Shown: one piece after another, positions 26,546 to 35,529 of the stretch
How positions within the stretch are numbered: the stretch's first letter is position 1
Layout of the letters: every line of letters starts with the position of its first letter
Assembly (NCBI RefSeq): GCF_016658545.1
Contig: NZ_JACVZC010000004.1
Location: forward strand, 103,126-167,125
DNA: 64,000 nt
Reading direction: 5' to 3'
Origin: Pseudomonas sp. S37
GTDB lineage: Bacteria > Pseudomonadota > Gammaproteobacteria > Pseudomonadales > Pseudomonadaceae
Program-made: the position numbers and the translations under genes
Notes under the pieces: generated by a model
What the model was told of the DNA's origin: nothing
Seen by the model: only the letters and a program-made list of their open reading frames with translations
The model's database searches: none

Positions 26546-27976
26546 ATGCATACAATCGTTAACGCCTCACGAACAACTGCAATCAACACAGCTATGGATT
26601 ATTTCAAAAGCGGAAAACTTCATTCAATCCTTCAACGCAGGATTTCCTTGCAAACTGAGAGTCAGAATCCAGAAAGCGCGACGATTCTCAGGGAGTACCT
26701 TGAACATGAGATCCGGCCCACCCTAGAACGAATGGACTTTAAATGCAAGATACTAGAGAATCCTGTCCGAGGAAAGCCACCACTTTTGTTCGCTGAGCGC
26801 ATTGAATCGCCTTCTTTGTTGACATTACTAACTTACGCTCACGGCGATGTGACGGCTGGACAAGAAGGGAAATGGCATAACGGCGTCAGCCCCTGGACTC
26901 TAACTGCGGAAGAAGACCGACTATATGGTCGTGGAACGGCGGACAACAAAGGTCAGCATACGATCAATCTGACCGCCATTGAAGCTGTTTGGCGAACTCG
27001 AAATAAACGCTTGGGCTTCAACATCAAAATAATTTTTGAAATGGCCGAAGAGATAGGCTCACCAGGACTCGAATTAACCTGTAAACAAAACGCAGACTTG
27101 CTGTCTGCTGACCTATTTTTGGCTTCCGATGGGCCCCGCGTGCGTCATGACATACCCACCATTTTCCTTGGATCTCGTGGTGTATGTCAGTTTCGTCTTT
27201 CCTTAGATACTAAAAATGGTTCTCGACACTCCGGAAACTGGGGCGGAATTATAACTAACCCGGCAATCGTTCTTTGCAATGCTTTATCAACAATAGTTTC
27301 AGGCAGCGGTCAGTTATTGCTGGAATTTCTTAAGCCGCCAGCTCTCACATCAGAAATCTCAACGCTCATTCGCGACCTACCGGTTGGCGGTCAAGATTTT
27401 GACCCATTACTAAATCCAAACTGGGGGGAACCAAGCCTCACAGCCGGCGAGCAATTGTATGGCTATAACACGCTGGAAATTGTGGGGATACATGCGGGGG
27501 ATACCATTAATGTCATCGGAGCAGTTCCGGGTAAAGCCGAAATAGTCTGCCAATTACGCTTCGTCCCTGGGACAGATTGGAAAAATCTGATTGATAATTT
27601 GCGTACTCACTTAGATGAGCAAGGCTTTAACGAGGTAACAGTTGTACTTGAAGGTGGCTATGCAGCTACCCGCTTGGACATTGATCATCCGTGGGTGAAC
27701 TTCGTTTCTGATTCAGTGAGCAAATCTCTGAATTTACCTGTATGTATCCTGCCAAACCTTGGGGGCACTATCCCTAACCATTGCTTTTCCGACGTTCTGC
27801 AACTTCCCACTGTCTGGTTGCCCCACTCCTACCCTTCCTGTAAGCAACACGCTCCTGACGAGCATGTATTGCTCGACATCGTTGAACAAGGTTTGAAAGC
27901 AGCCACAGGTGTGTTCTGGGATCTAGGAGAAACCGATAAACAGCCCAAAATAAACTCTATTAAGAAACCAATTTAA
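26546..27976 (+). CDS. M20-family metallopeptidase
   Basis: This is a 476 aa cytoplasmic zinc peptidase/deacylase of the CNDP/DapE-like long subgroup. His99-x-Asp101 (YAHGDVTAG), Asp133 (GRGTADNKGQH) and Glu168-Glu169 (FEMAEEIGS) provide metal and catalytic residues. A lid domain with SRHSGNWGG lies in the middle, and a late His appears in HAPDEH. The GRGTADNKGQ form is typical of dipeptidase-type M20 enzymes. It is followed after 77 bases by an aromatic/aspartate aminotransferase, suggesting cleavage of a dipeptide or N-acyl amino acid whose released amino acid is then transaminated. Sequence is AT-rich. Confidence 0.87.
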   Translation: MHTIVNASRTTAINTAMDYFKSGKLHSILQRRISLQTESQNPESATILREYLEHEIRPTLERMDFKCKILENPVRGKPPLLFAERIESPSLLTLLTYAHGDVTAGQEGKWHNGVSPWTLTAEEDRLYGRGTADNKGQHTINLTAIEAVWRTRNKRLGFNIKIIFEMAEEIGSPGLELTCKQNADLLSADLFLASDGPRVRHDIPTIFLGSRGVCQFRLSLDTKNGSRHSGNWGGIITNPAIVLCNALSTIVSGSGQLLLEFLKPPALTSEISTLIRDLPVGGQDFDPLLNPNWGEPSLTAGEQLYGYNTLEIVGIHAGDTINVIGAVPGKAEIVCQLRFVPGTDWKNLIDNLRTHLDEQGFNEVTVVLEGGYAATRLDIDHPWVNFVSDSVSKSLNLPVCILPNLGGTIPNHCFSDVLQLPTVWLPHSYPSCKQHAPDEHVLLDIVEQGLKAATGVFWDLGETDKQPKINSIKKPI

Positions 27977-28053
27977 ACCAAGTAACCGCAAGCACTGGCA
28001 ATCCAGAACCCACAATTTCATTGATGTGCACGATAAATAACACGAGATTGATA

Positions 28054-29241
28054 ATGATATTTGATCACTTAAAACCCTATGCGGGCGATCCGATTCTTTC
28101 CATTATGGATCACTACAAGCGCGATCACCGAGCGAAAAAAGTCAACCTCAGCGTAGGCCTATACCATGACGAGGCGGGCAACATTCCTAAACTTAAATCG
28201 GTTAAAGCGGCGAAAGCCTTTCTTGACGCACAGGAAAATCTTGGAAATTTCTACTTGCCGATTGAAGGTAGTCCCAAGTATCGAGACCTTGTACAAAACC
28301 ATTTATTTGGGTATATATCAGACAAATCAAAAATCGTAACCATTCAATCGATTGGCGGGTCAGGCGCTCTTAGAATAGCAGCTGACTTTATGGCACGAAC
28401 ATACCCAAACAGCCGAGCTTGGCTAAGCTCGCCAACATGGGACAATCATGCAGGCATATTTTCTAGCGCAGGATTCAAAATCATGCACTATCCCTACAAG
28501 TCTCCCGACAACTGCAGCATTGATTTCGCACATTTAATAAAAACGCTTCAATCCGCATCTTCATACGACATTATCGTACTGCATGCTTGCTGCCATAACC
28601 CAACCGGGCTAGATCTCTCGCTGGAGCAGTGGCAAACAATCTTCAGTATTTGTGGCAAACTCAAGCTTATTCCGTTGTTGGACGCCGCTTACCTAGGACT
28701 GGGAAAAGGTTTTGAGCATGATTCAAAAGTTTTTAAGATCGTAGCATCAAGTGGAGTGACAGCACTGGTTGCGAATTCATTCTCCAAAGTATTTTCGCTA
28801 TACGGCGAGCGTGTTGGCTCACTGTCAGTCATCTGCACAAATCCAGAACTAACTGAACGAGTCCTTGGACAACTAAAGTTGTGCATTCGCTCAACATACT
28901 CTACCCCACCCAACTTCGGCTCAGCTTTAGTTTGCGAGATCCTGAGCAACCCCGAGCTATATAATATTTGGCAGACTGAACTAGACTCAATGCGCTCTCG
29001 CCTACATGCCACACGCTTCAAATTGCATGCTTGCCTGAGCTCTGAAGCCCCAAATCATAACCACGAATACTTAATTTCTCAGATCGGTATGTTTGCCTAT
29101 ACTAATCTTGGTCGTGATCAGGTTCGCATACTGCGAGACAGATACGGTATCTATATGCTTGAGAATGGAAGGCTGTGTATCGCCGGCCTGAACGATAATA
29201 ATCTCGAATATGTTGCAAAGTCTATCGCTGAGGTTTTATAG
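28054..29241 (+). CDS. Class I aminotransferase, aspartate/aromatic (AspC/TyrB) type
   Basis: This is a 395 aa PLP enzyme moving an amino group from an amino acid to a 2-oxo acid. The N-terminus (FDHLKPYAGDPILSIMDHYK) is classic for AspC/TyrB. PLP residues are Asn182 (CHNPTG), Asp210 and Tyr213 (LLDAAYLG) and Lys245 (NSFSKVFSLYGERVG). I start at the ATG at 28054, which matches the family N-terminus; upstream in-frame starts add unrelated residues. It is last in the AT-rich M20-aminotransferase operon and is followed by a strong hairpin. Confidence 0.9.
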   Translation: MIFDHLKPYAGDPILSIMDHYKRDHRAKKVNLSVGLYHDEAGNIPKLKSVKAAKAFLDAQENLGNFYLPIEGSPKYRDLVQNHLFGYISDKSKIVTIQSIGGSGALRIAADFMARTYPNSRAWLSSPTWDNHAGIFSSAGFKIMHYPYKSPDNCSIDFAHLIKTLQSASSYDIIVLHACCHNPTGLDLSLEQWQTIFSICGKLKLIPLLDAAYLGLGKGFEHDSKVFKIVASSGVTALVANSFSKVFSLYGERVGSLSVICTNPELTERVLGQLKLCIRSTYSTPPNFGSALVCEILSNPELYNIWQTELDSMRSRLHATRFKLHACLSSEAPNHNHEYLISQIGMFAYTNLGRDQVRILRDRYGIYMLENGRLCIAGLNDNNLEYVAKSIAEVL

Positions 29242-29272
29242 ATCTTAAGCCCCTCTCGTCTGCGGGCAAGTA

Positions 29273-29295
29273 ACCCCACCCAGCCTGGGTGGGGT
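29273..29295. terminator. Bidirectional hairpin between convergent genes
   Basis: A 10-base stem (ACCCCACCCA / TGGGTGGGGT) with a 3-base loop lies between the aminotransferase and the CtlX stop codons. There is no long T run. Confidence 0.65.
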
Positions 29296-29302
29296 ATAAC
29301 GT

Positions 29303-30241
29303 TTAATATCGAGGTGAGAGATGAATCCCCGCAATCATGCATCTCACCGATCCTCCCGCCATCTCGATAGTGGGAACATCCAAAGGCACCAATCTGGCCG
29401 ACCGTTCGATCCGTTCACGCTGCTCGCTCTTCAAACTGTTGAAGGCCCGACGGGAGAGAACCAGGATTCGACCATCGCGACCGGAGAGTTCTATGGCATT
29501 GCCTGCGAATTCGTTTATCTGCTGATTGGTCAGATCGATTACATCTCGTCCTGACTCCATCAGCCTCATTCGAACCTCGGCGGCACGGGCCTTGTTGGTA
29601 AAGGTATCGAAGCCCACCAAGGCAAACTCGGTTGCAACACACATCAAGACGTTCGTGTGATAGATCGGGGTACCCTTCTCGTCAGCCGTGTCAAAAACCA
29701 TCGGCTCAAAGTTGAAGTGGGTGCTGAAACGTTCTAGGGCAATAGGGTCGGCACGATTTGACCGAGCGGTATAGGCCACACGGCACATGTGATCGAACAC
29801 CATTGCCCCAGTGCCCTCCAGAAACAACTCGTCACGCTCGAGGCCGGAGTAATCGATGACATCTTGAACCCGATACTCTTGTTTGAGCATCTCGATGACG
29901 TCGACTCGCCTCTCTCTACGCCGGTTGGGTGAGTACATCGAGTAGATGGCAACATGGCCACCGGGATGGGTGGAAAACCAGTTGTTCGGGAACACCGAGT
30001 CAGGAGTGTTGTTTTCACCGAAGTCATCGAAGAGATGAACCCGGACACCCTCGGCCTCCAACTTGCCCGCAGCCTGACTGACCTCTTCCCTTGCTACCTC
30101 CGCAAGGGTTTGCGCGGCGATATCAGGGTTAGAGCTTTGGAACGAGTTGTCTGCAGCCGTTTCCGGATTAGGAGTGAAAGCGTGTGGCCTAACCATCACC
30201 ACAGCCGCAGGTGCTTGAATCGAACGCGTAGGAATTGCCAT
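29303..30241 (-). CDS. ctlX: Citrulline hydrolase CtlX (amidinotransferase/ADI fold)
   Basis: This is a 312 aa enzyme of the guanidino-group-modifying superfamily. Family knowledge places CtlX in the breakdown of citrulline to ornithine, CO2 and ammonia. Catalytic features are visible: Asp81 (TPDSVFPNNW), Glu142 (FLEGTG), His195 (YHTNVL) and Cys301 (GGSVRCM). The gene directly follows ornithine cyclodeaminase on the same strand (34-base gap), so the two enzymes would run in series, citrulline to ornithine to proline. Distinguishing it from dimethylargininase or arginine deiminase relies on overall pattern, with PNNWFSTH and RRERR typical of CtlX. Confidence 0.85.
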   Translation of the reverse strand: MAIPTRSIQAPAAVVMVRPHAFTPNPETAADNSFQSSNPDIAAQTLAEVAREEVSQAAGKLEAEGVRVHLFDDFGENNTPDSVFPNNWFSTHPGGHVAIYSMYSPNRRRERRVDVIEMLKQEYRVQDVIDYSGLERDELFLEGTGAMVFDHMCRVAYTARSNRADPIALERFSTHFNFEPMVFDTADEKGTPIYHTNVLMCVATEFALVGFDTFTNKARAAEVRMRLMESGRDVIDLTNQQINEFAGNAIELSGRDGRILVLSRRAFNSLKSEQRERIERSARLVPLDVPTIEMAGGSVRCMIAGIHLSPRY

Positions 30242-30275
30242 CTAGAAATACCGATGTTGGATGCTGATTTTGAAT

Positions 30276-31328
30276 TTAAGCAACGCGTCGGATGCGTTTT
30301 TTGGCGGAGCGCCCACGTGTGTGGCTAAACAGATCCTTCGGATCATCCTCAACCCAAGGAACTAAATCAATCTTCGTTCCAGCACCACGTTTCTCGGCCT
30401 GTTCCAATACATAACGCAGCACCGAGTAATCTTCTAGTGCAAAACCAACGGAATCAAAAACAGTCACTTGATCAATGCTCTGACGACCTTCCTGCTCACC
30501 GGTCAGTACCCGCCACAGGTCAACAACTGGAGAGTCGGACTCAAGCTGTTGGATATCACCCTCGATGCGGGTCTGAGGCTCGTACTCAACAAAAACACGG
30601 GATTTGCGCAGCACATCAGCGTGCAGTTCAGTTTTACCTGGACAATCGCCGCCAACGGCGTTGAGGTGCATGCCTGGCTCAAGCATTTCCGGAGTAATGA
30701 TGGTGGCATAGGCTTTATCAGCTGTGACGGTGGTCACGATATCCGCACCACGGACTGCATCAGCGATGCTTTCTGCACGGGTGATCTTCAAGCCGGTGTA
30801 TTCCTGCAGATTGCGCACGAGCTTCGCAGTCGCCAGTGGATCGACGTCATAGGCCACGATCTCTTCGATGCCCATGTGTTTATGGAAAGCCAGAGCTTGG
30901 AATTCGCTTTGAGCTCCGTTACCGATTAGGGCCATTTTGCGAGAGTTCGGGCGGGCCAAAGCTTTTGCAGCCATCAGCGAAGTCGCGGCGGTACGCAAAG
31001 CGGTAGCGATTGTGAGTTCGGACAACAGTACGGGGTAGCCGGTCTGCACATCGGCTAGTACGCCGAAAGCCATTACGGTATGCAAGTCTTTGAACGTATT
31101 GGAAGGATGACCGTTCACATATTTGAACGCATATTGGCTGGTATCAGCCACCGGCATCAATTCGATCACCCCTACATCTGAGTGGCTAGCTACACGAGCA
31201 GATTTGTCGAACTCTGGCCAGCGTTTGAAGTCTTCACGAATGACTTCTGAAAGCTCACCCAAGAAATCAACTACGCCGATGTCGTGAACGAGATCGGACA
31301 TTGTAGGAACGTCGATGAAATGCGTCAT
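30276..31328 (-). CDS. Ornithine cyclodeaminase
   Basis: This is a 350 aa NAD-dependent enzyme converting L-ornithine to L-proline plus ammonia. Length equals that of the structurally studied P. putida enzyme, as remembered. The N-terminal substrate region includes FKYVNGHPSN and TIATALRTAATSLMAAKAL; the Rossmann motif is ALIGNGAQSEFQ near residue 135, then AYDVDP. The catalytic Asp appears in the NAVGGDCPGKTEL segment. It is upstream of ctlX in one transcript and divergent from an Lrp/AsnC regulator at 31513, which likely responds to a pathway amino acid. Confidence 0.92.
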   Translation of the reverse strand: MTHFIDVPTMSDLVHDIGVVDFLGELSEVIREDFKRWPEFDKSARVASHSDVGVIELMPVADTSQYAFKYVNGHPSNTFKDLHTVMAFGVLADVQTGYPVLLSELTIATALRTAATSLMAAKALARPNSRKMALIGNGAQSEFQALAFHKHMGIEEIVAYDVDPLATAKLVRNLQEYTGLKITRAESIADAVRGADIVTTVTADKAYATIITPEMLEPGMHLNAVGGDCPGKTELHADVLRKSRVFVEYEPQTRIEGDIQQLESDSPVVDLWRVLTGEQEGRQSIDQVTVFDSVGFALEDYSVLRYVLEQAEKRGAGTKIDLVPWVEDDPKDLFSHTRGRSAKKRIRRVA

Positions 31329-31512
31329 TATTAAGCACCTTGTGAGTGCGTTCGCGATCTCAGTTGTTCGGCGAACGCTTTTTTATGAATTTTTCCCGCC
31401 TCCAAAATTCTGATGAAAGACTGGTGCAATTTGAAGCGTACAGGTTGCCATATTTCTCAATTTTTTAGACAATCTGCTCACCACAAACAACAAAATGCAT
31501 GGTGCTCAGCTT

Positions 31513-31935
31513 ATGGATAACACTGATCGGGAGCTGATCGCTCTTCTACGTGACAACGCTCGTACCCCTGTCATGACCCTTGCCAAGAAGTTGAAGGTCG
31601 CTCGTGCGACCGTTCAAAACCGCCTCGATAGACTTGAAGAGCAAGGCATCATCATGGGCTACACAGTCCGCCTCCAATCCGACTCCATCGAGCGGGGCGT
31701 TCGCGCAGTTACCAGCATCAGTATCAGCGGCCACCACGCCGCTGAGGTCAAGCACGCACTGCGCGGGCACCCCAATGTGGTAGCGATTCATACGACCAAT
31801 GGGCGCTGGGATCTGATGGCTGAACTGCGGGCTGAAACCCTAGAGGCATTCGACAAGGCGCTGAACACAATCCGGTCTATCCAGCACATCGAGAACACTG
31901 AGACGAGCATTCTCTTGTCCACGTTCAAAATGTAG
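31513..31935 (+). CDS. Lrp/AsnC-family regulator
   Basis: This is a regulator of about 140 aa. The helix-turn-helix is MDNTDRELIALLRDNARTP..LAKKLKVARATVQNRLDRLE; the RAM domain includes HPNVVAIHTTNGRWDLMAELRA. An in-frame ATG at 31495 could add six residues; neither start has a strong ribosome site. It is divergent from ornithine cyclodeaminase and upstream of the CycA-like permease, and inverted repeats suited to its kind lie in between (31961-32028). The gene order with a permease mirrors 11759-13992. Confidence 0.87.
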   Translation: MDNTDRELIALLRDNARTPVMTLAKKLKVARATVQNRLDRLEEQGIIMGYTVRLQSDSIERGVRAVTSISISGHHAAEVKHALRGHPNVVAIHTTNGRWDLMAELRAETLEAFDKALNTIRSIQHIENTETSILLSTFKM

Positions 31936-31960
31936 ACCATCTCGAGTGCGGCCAGCTAAA

Positions 31961-32028
31961 CATAGCAAATTGCAAATTTAGATGAACAATTTGCTATGCC
32001 TTCGGTTTGAGCATGGCAATTTGTCATG
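31961..32028. promoter_or_regulatory. Inverted-repeat operator candidates upstream of the permease
   Basis: A perfect 12-base inverted repeat, CATAGCAAATTG (31961-31972) and CAATTTGCTATG (31987-31998), is followed by a related palindrome, CATGGCAATTTGTCATG (about 32012-32028). The shared core GCAAATTG occurs in the 324-base gap between the lrp-like gene and the permease. Binding by the Lrp-type protein is inferred. The rest of the gap holds no visible gene. Confidence 0.6.
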
Positions 32029-32259
32029 TTCCTGTTGACAAGTACCGCTGGCAAAATGGACGCAAACAGACCCACAAGGTGCTTCGTCACAACTAAAACT
32101 CTCGTTCCAAAATGATCATCCACTCAGCCCGTTTTCGTGTTTCCCCTATAATCAATCCTCATCAACCAGATTCCTTACCTTCATGGCCCTAAACGTATTT
32201 CACCTTCGACATGAGGGCGGGGTAACCGTTCCCTAACAAAAAGAACAAGAGGTCACGTG

Positions 32260-33675
32260 ATGCATACCGAATGCCACTCGCAAGAGGCGAACAACAGCGA
32301 CCGACAATCGCTGAAGAGACGACTTCAAAATAGGCATATTCAGCTTATTGCCATTAGTGGCGCCATCGGAACAGGCCTATTCATGGGCTCTGGGAAGATG
32401 ATTGCCATGTCCGGTTCATCAATTCTACTGGTCTACGCGATCATCGGCTTCTTTGTTTTCTGTATCATGCGAGCTATGGGGGAGATGCTTCTCGCCAACC
32501 TGGAGATGGGATCATTCGCAGAGCTTGTGCACCACCACTTGGGCCCTCGAGCTGGCTACATTATCAGTTGGTCTTACTGGCTTAGCTGGATAGTGGTAGC
32601 TGTTGGTGATGTGGTTGTGGTCGCTGGTTTTCTTCAATACTGGTATCCCGATCTTCCCACCTGGATACCAGCGTTTGGTACCATGTTTCTCCTAGTGGCC
32701 CTCAACATGCTAGCGGTGAAGGCATTCGGTGAAGTGGAATTCTGGTTTGGACTAATAAAAATTATCGCCATTGTCGCCCTTGTGATAACGGGCTTGGTGA
32801 TGGTTGCGACATCGTTCACCTCGCCAAATGGTGTGACCGCATCCTTCGGCCATTTGGTCGAACACGGCGTAATGATGCCGCACGGAATCTTTGGCTTCTT
32901 GGCCGGCTTCCAAATTGCGGTCTTCTCGTTCGTAGGTACTGAGCTTATAGGTACTGCAGCAGCTGAAGCACACAACCCGGAAAAAACTCTTCCAAAAGCC
33001 ATCAACGCCATCCCTCTGCGTATTCTGCTTTTTTACATCGCAGCGCTCGCCTGCATAATCAGCGTATCTTCCTGGGCCTTCGTACCTGCGAATCGCAGTC
33101 CATTTGTCGAACTGTTTCTCCTAGGAGGTTTGCCAGCTGCTGCCGGTATGATTAACTTTGTTGTCATGACCTCTGCAGCTTCCTCCGCGAACAGCGGGGT
33201 CTATTCGGGCTCACGCATGCTGCATGGATTGGCCCACCAGAATCAGGCACCCAAGATTTTTGGAAGATTGTCGGGCTCCGGTACCCCCACCCGCGCTCTT
33301 ATGTTTTCGGGACTTTGCATGACCATCGCACTCACGTTGCTGTTCGTGATCCCGGACGTCATGGCGGTCTTCACGCTCGTATCGACTATCTCTGCTGTGA
33401 TGATCATCGTTACTTGGTCGCTTATCATCTTGTCTTACTTCGCCTACCGCCGAAGTTCTCCAACTGAGCATAGTCGTTCGAAATTCAAACTACCCGGTGG
33501 CCGGCTTACAGCAGCGGCAACTCAACTCTTCCTGATTTTTGTACTTTGCCTGCTCACCCTCGAACCTGACACTCGTATAGCCCTATATATCGTTCCCTTC
33601 TGGTATATTGGACTCTTACTCACCTATCGCCAAAAAAATATCAAGGCTCGAAATTTAATCAGCACATTACCTTGA
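32260..33675 (+). CDS. CycA-like amino acid permease (AAT family)
   Basis: This is a 471 aa inner-membrane amino-acid:H+ symporter. Signature stretches are LKRRLQNRHIQLIAISGAIGTGLFMGSGK and GTELIGTAAAEAHNPEKTLPKAIN. It is a paralogue of the 12574 gene, with near-equal length and most residues shared across the first 300 positions. The ATG at 32260 follows AGAGGT; a GTG one codon upstream is also in frame. Context (citrulline/ornithine enzymes, Lrp) suggests import of one of these amino acids, but CycA-type specificity (small neutral or D-amino acids) is also possible. Confidence 0.88.
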   Translation: MHTECHSQEANNSDRQSLKRRLQNRHIQLIAISGAIGTGLFMGSGKMIAMSGSSILLVYAIIGFFVFCIMRAMGEMLLANLEMGSFAELVHHHLGPRAGYIISWSYWLSWIVVAVGDVVVVAGFLQYWYPDLPTWIPAFGTMFLLVALNMLAVKAFGEVEFWFGLIKIIAIVALVITGLVMVATSFTSPNGVTASFGHLVEHGVMMPHGIFGFLAGFQIAVFSFVGTELIGTAAAEAHNPEKTLPKAINAIPLRILLFYIAALACIISVSSWAFVPANRSPFVELFLLGGLPAAAGMINFVVMTSAASSANSGVYSGSRMLHGLAHQNQAPKIFGRLSGSGTPTRALMFSGLCMTIALTLLFVIPDVMAVFTLVSTISAVMIIVTWSLIILSYFAYRRSSPTEHSRSKFKLPGGRLTAAATQLFLIFVLCLLTLEPDTRIALYIVPFWYIGLLLTYRQKNIKARNLISTLP

Positions 33676-33693
33676 CGCCCGAGGGAGGCTTAG

Positions 33694-33927
33694 ATGAATC
33701 TGACCACAGCAGGCATAAAGCTCGACATTGACACCAAGGAAAGAATCAAGGAAGCAGCAGCATCTTTGGATCGCACTCCTCACTGGTTCATGAGAACTGC
33801 CGTGTTATATTGGTTAGAAAAAGTCGAAGCAGGGTTGGGTGTTGAAGACATGCTGGGTGACAAGGACTTAGAAACGGACACAATCAGAAACAGCGTCTAC
33901 AGTCGCAGTAGTGTCAACGAAACGTGA
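33694..33927 (+). CDS. Free-standing PutA-like ribbon-helix-helix protein
   Basis: This is a 77 aa protein. The first ~48 residues (GIKLDIDTKERIKEAAASLDRTPHWFMRTAVLYWLEKVE) match the ribbon-helix-helix DNA-binding domain found at the N-terminus of the trifunctional proline oxidase PutA, including the DRTPHW motif. The remaining ~30 residues are acidic and unlike PutA, and there is no proline dehydrogenase domain. It lies 18 bases after the permease with GGGAGG before the ATG, so it is translated as part of that transcript. It may be a small proline-pathway repressor acting on its own operon or on chromosomal putA/putP. A strong terminator follows. Confidence 0.8.
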   Translation: MNLTTAGIKLDIDTKERIKEAAASLDRTPHWFMRTAVLYWLEKVEAGLGVEDMLGDKDLETDTIRNSVYSRSSVNET

Positions 33928-33960
33928 AAAATTATCCGTGATGGTCACGACCTTCACAAG

Positions 33961-33992
33961 AAGACCCCTTGCAACTTTTTGCAAGGGGTCTT
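33961..33992. terminator. Strong bidirectional terminator
   Basis: A perfect 14-base stem (AAGACCCCTTGCAA / TTGCAAGGGGTCTT) with a 4-base loop lies between the RHH gene and the convergent MHS transporter. Confidence 0.85.
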
Positions 33993-34014
33993 GGGGTTGC
34001 ACCTACCTTCTCTT

Positions 34015-35364
34015 TCAATCCTGAGCCATTGGTTGGCCCGTCCTGTCCTTAGAGCTCAGCAGTGCCCAGAGCCCGATTACAGCCCCAAACATCATGTAGT
34101 ATGCCGGCATGACAGGATTGCCTGTGACCTCTGTAAGCCAGGCGTTGATCATAGGTGCAGTACCCGCGAACAACGCAATCGTAACGTTGTAGCTGATCGC
34201 CATCCCCATGAATCTGACTTTCGTCGGAAATAGTGAAGGAACTTGAGCAAAGATACAGGCAGTTAAAAGCGCCAAGCACACGTTCAAAACGACAAGTGCC
34301 CCCACCTGCATAACCACATCACCGCTACCCAGCGCCTTAAAACAAGGAATCGCCAGAACCAATACTCCAATGCTACCAAGGATCATCATAAATCGGCGTC
34401 CAATCCTATCTGCAAGAGCTGCAAGAAAGGGAATGAGAACAACCAAAACTGTCATAGGCGCCAAGCTCATTGCCAAAGCTTGGCCGCTCGACAAATTGAG
34501 ATTTTTGCTCAAATAAGTCGGCAAATAACTCAAAACAGTGAACAGCGTAATATTTGTAACTATCACCATTCCTGCCGCCTGTAACATGGCAGATTTGTAT
34601 GCACCAAGCCGAGCAATCTGGGCAGCTATTGAAAGTCGCTCAACCTCACCTTTACTTTGAGCCTCAATAAACAGGGGCGACTCTTCAAGGCGCCGACGGA
34701 TATATAAGCCGATCAACGCAAGCGGCGCAGCAAAATAAAACGGGATACGCCAGGCCCATTCCAGCATTTCATCGTCGGTAAAGACCTGGTACAATCCAAA
34801 GGCGGCGAGAGCGCCCATCAGAAACCCCGCCATTGCACCCACTTCAACCCAACCCGTCATCAAGGTACGATGGCGGTCATCGCAGTGCTCTGCGACATAG
34901 ATTGCAGCAGCACTGACCTCTCCTCCAGCTGACAGCCCTTGTAAAAGCCTCATGACCACCAGGAGGATAGGAGCGGCGATGCCGATAGTTTCGTGACTGG
35001 GAATTAGTCCAATTGCGAACGTGGAGAGCGCCATGACGAATAAGGTCATGTTCAGCACCTGCTTTCGGCCAAGACGGTCACCAAGCGCGCCGCAAATAAT
35101 CCCGCCGAACGGTCGAGCGAGAAAAGCGATGGCGAATGCAGCTAAGGAAGCAATAATTTGTACTGCGGGGGTACTAGAGGAAAAGAACACCTTCCCCATC
35201 ACGGCTGCGAGATAGCCGTAAACTGAAAACTCAAACCATTCGATTATGCTTCCCGCAACGGCTGCGCAGACCACGCGCTTCAGCTCAGGACGCGTAGCGG
35301 AGGCTGTCCCCGCTGTGCTGTCTATTTCAATACTACGCGAAGTAAAATCCACGTGCTCTTTCAT
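34015..35364 (-). CDS. MHS-family MFS transporter (ProP/ShiA-like)
   Basis: This is a 449 aa inner-membrane symporter. Marks are VAGSIIEWFEFSVYGYLAAVMGKVFF, GALGDRLGRKQVLN, GLSAGGEVSAAAIYVAEH and KVRFMGMAISYNVTIALFAGTAP. The FEFSVYG variant resembles the ProP (proline/betaine) branch. An N-terminal ~25-residue cytoplasmic extension precedes the first helix. It is separated from the HyuA gene upstream by about 165 bases and shares its orientation, so it may import the hydantoin-type substrate of HyuAB, or proline-related compounds given the other neighbour. Confidence 0.86.
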   Translation of the reverse strand: MKEHVDFTSRSIEIDSTAGTASATRPELKRVVCAAVAGSIIEWFEFSVYGYLAAVMGKVFFSSSTPAVQIIASLAAFAIAFLARPFGGIICGALGDRLGRKQVLNMTLFVMALSTFAIGLIPSHETIGIAAPILLVVMRLLQGLSAGGEVSAAAIYVAEHCDDRHRTLMTGWVEVGAMAGFLMGALAAFGLYQVFTDDEMLEWAWRIPFYFAAPLALIGLYIRRRLEESPLFIEAQSKGEVERLSIAAQIARLGAYKSAMLQAAGMVIVTNITLFTVLSYLPTYLSKNLNLSSGQALAMSLAPMTVLVVLIPFLAALADRIGRRFMMILGSIGVLVLAIPCFKALGSGDVVMQVGALVVLNVCLALLTACIFAQVPSLFPTKVRFMGMAISYNVTIALFAGTAPMINAWLTEVTGNPVMPAYYMMFGAVIGLWALLSSKDRTGQPMAQD

Positions 35365-35529
35365 GAGTGGCCCCTGTAATTATATTGCGGGTGGATTTCC
35401 CGGCTCTTTGGGCTCGGCCTGACCGATCCCGGGGTGAAACTCAGGCAATTTTCAATTTCGCACCTTTGCGAACGGATCCGTCACTCTTGTCTTAGATGCC
35501 CAGCACTTGAATGCGCCGGGCACCGGCAA

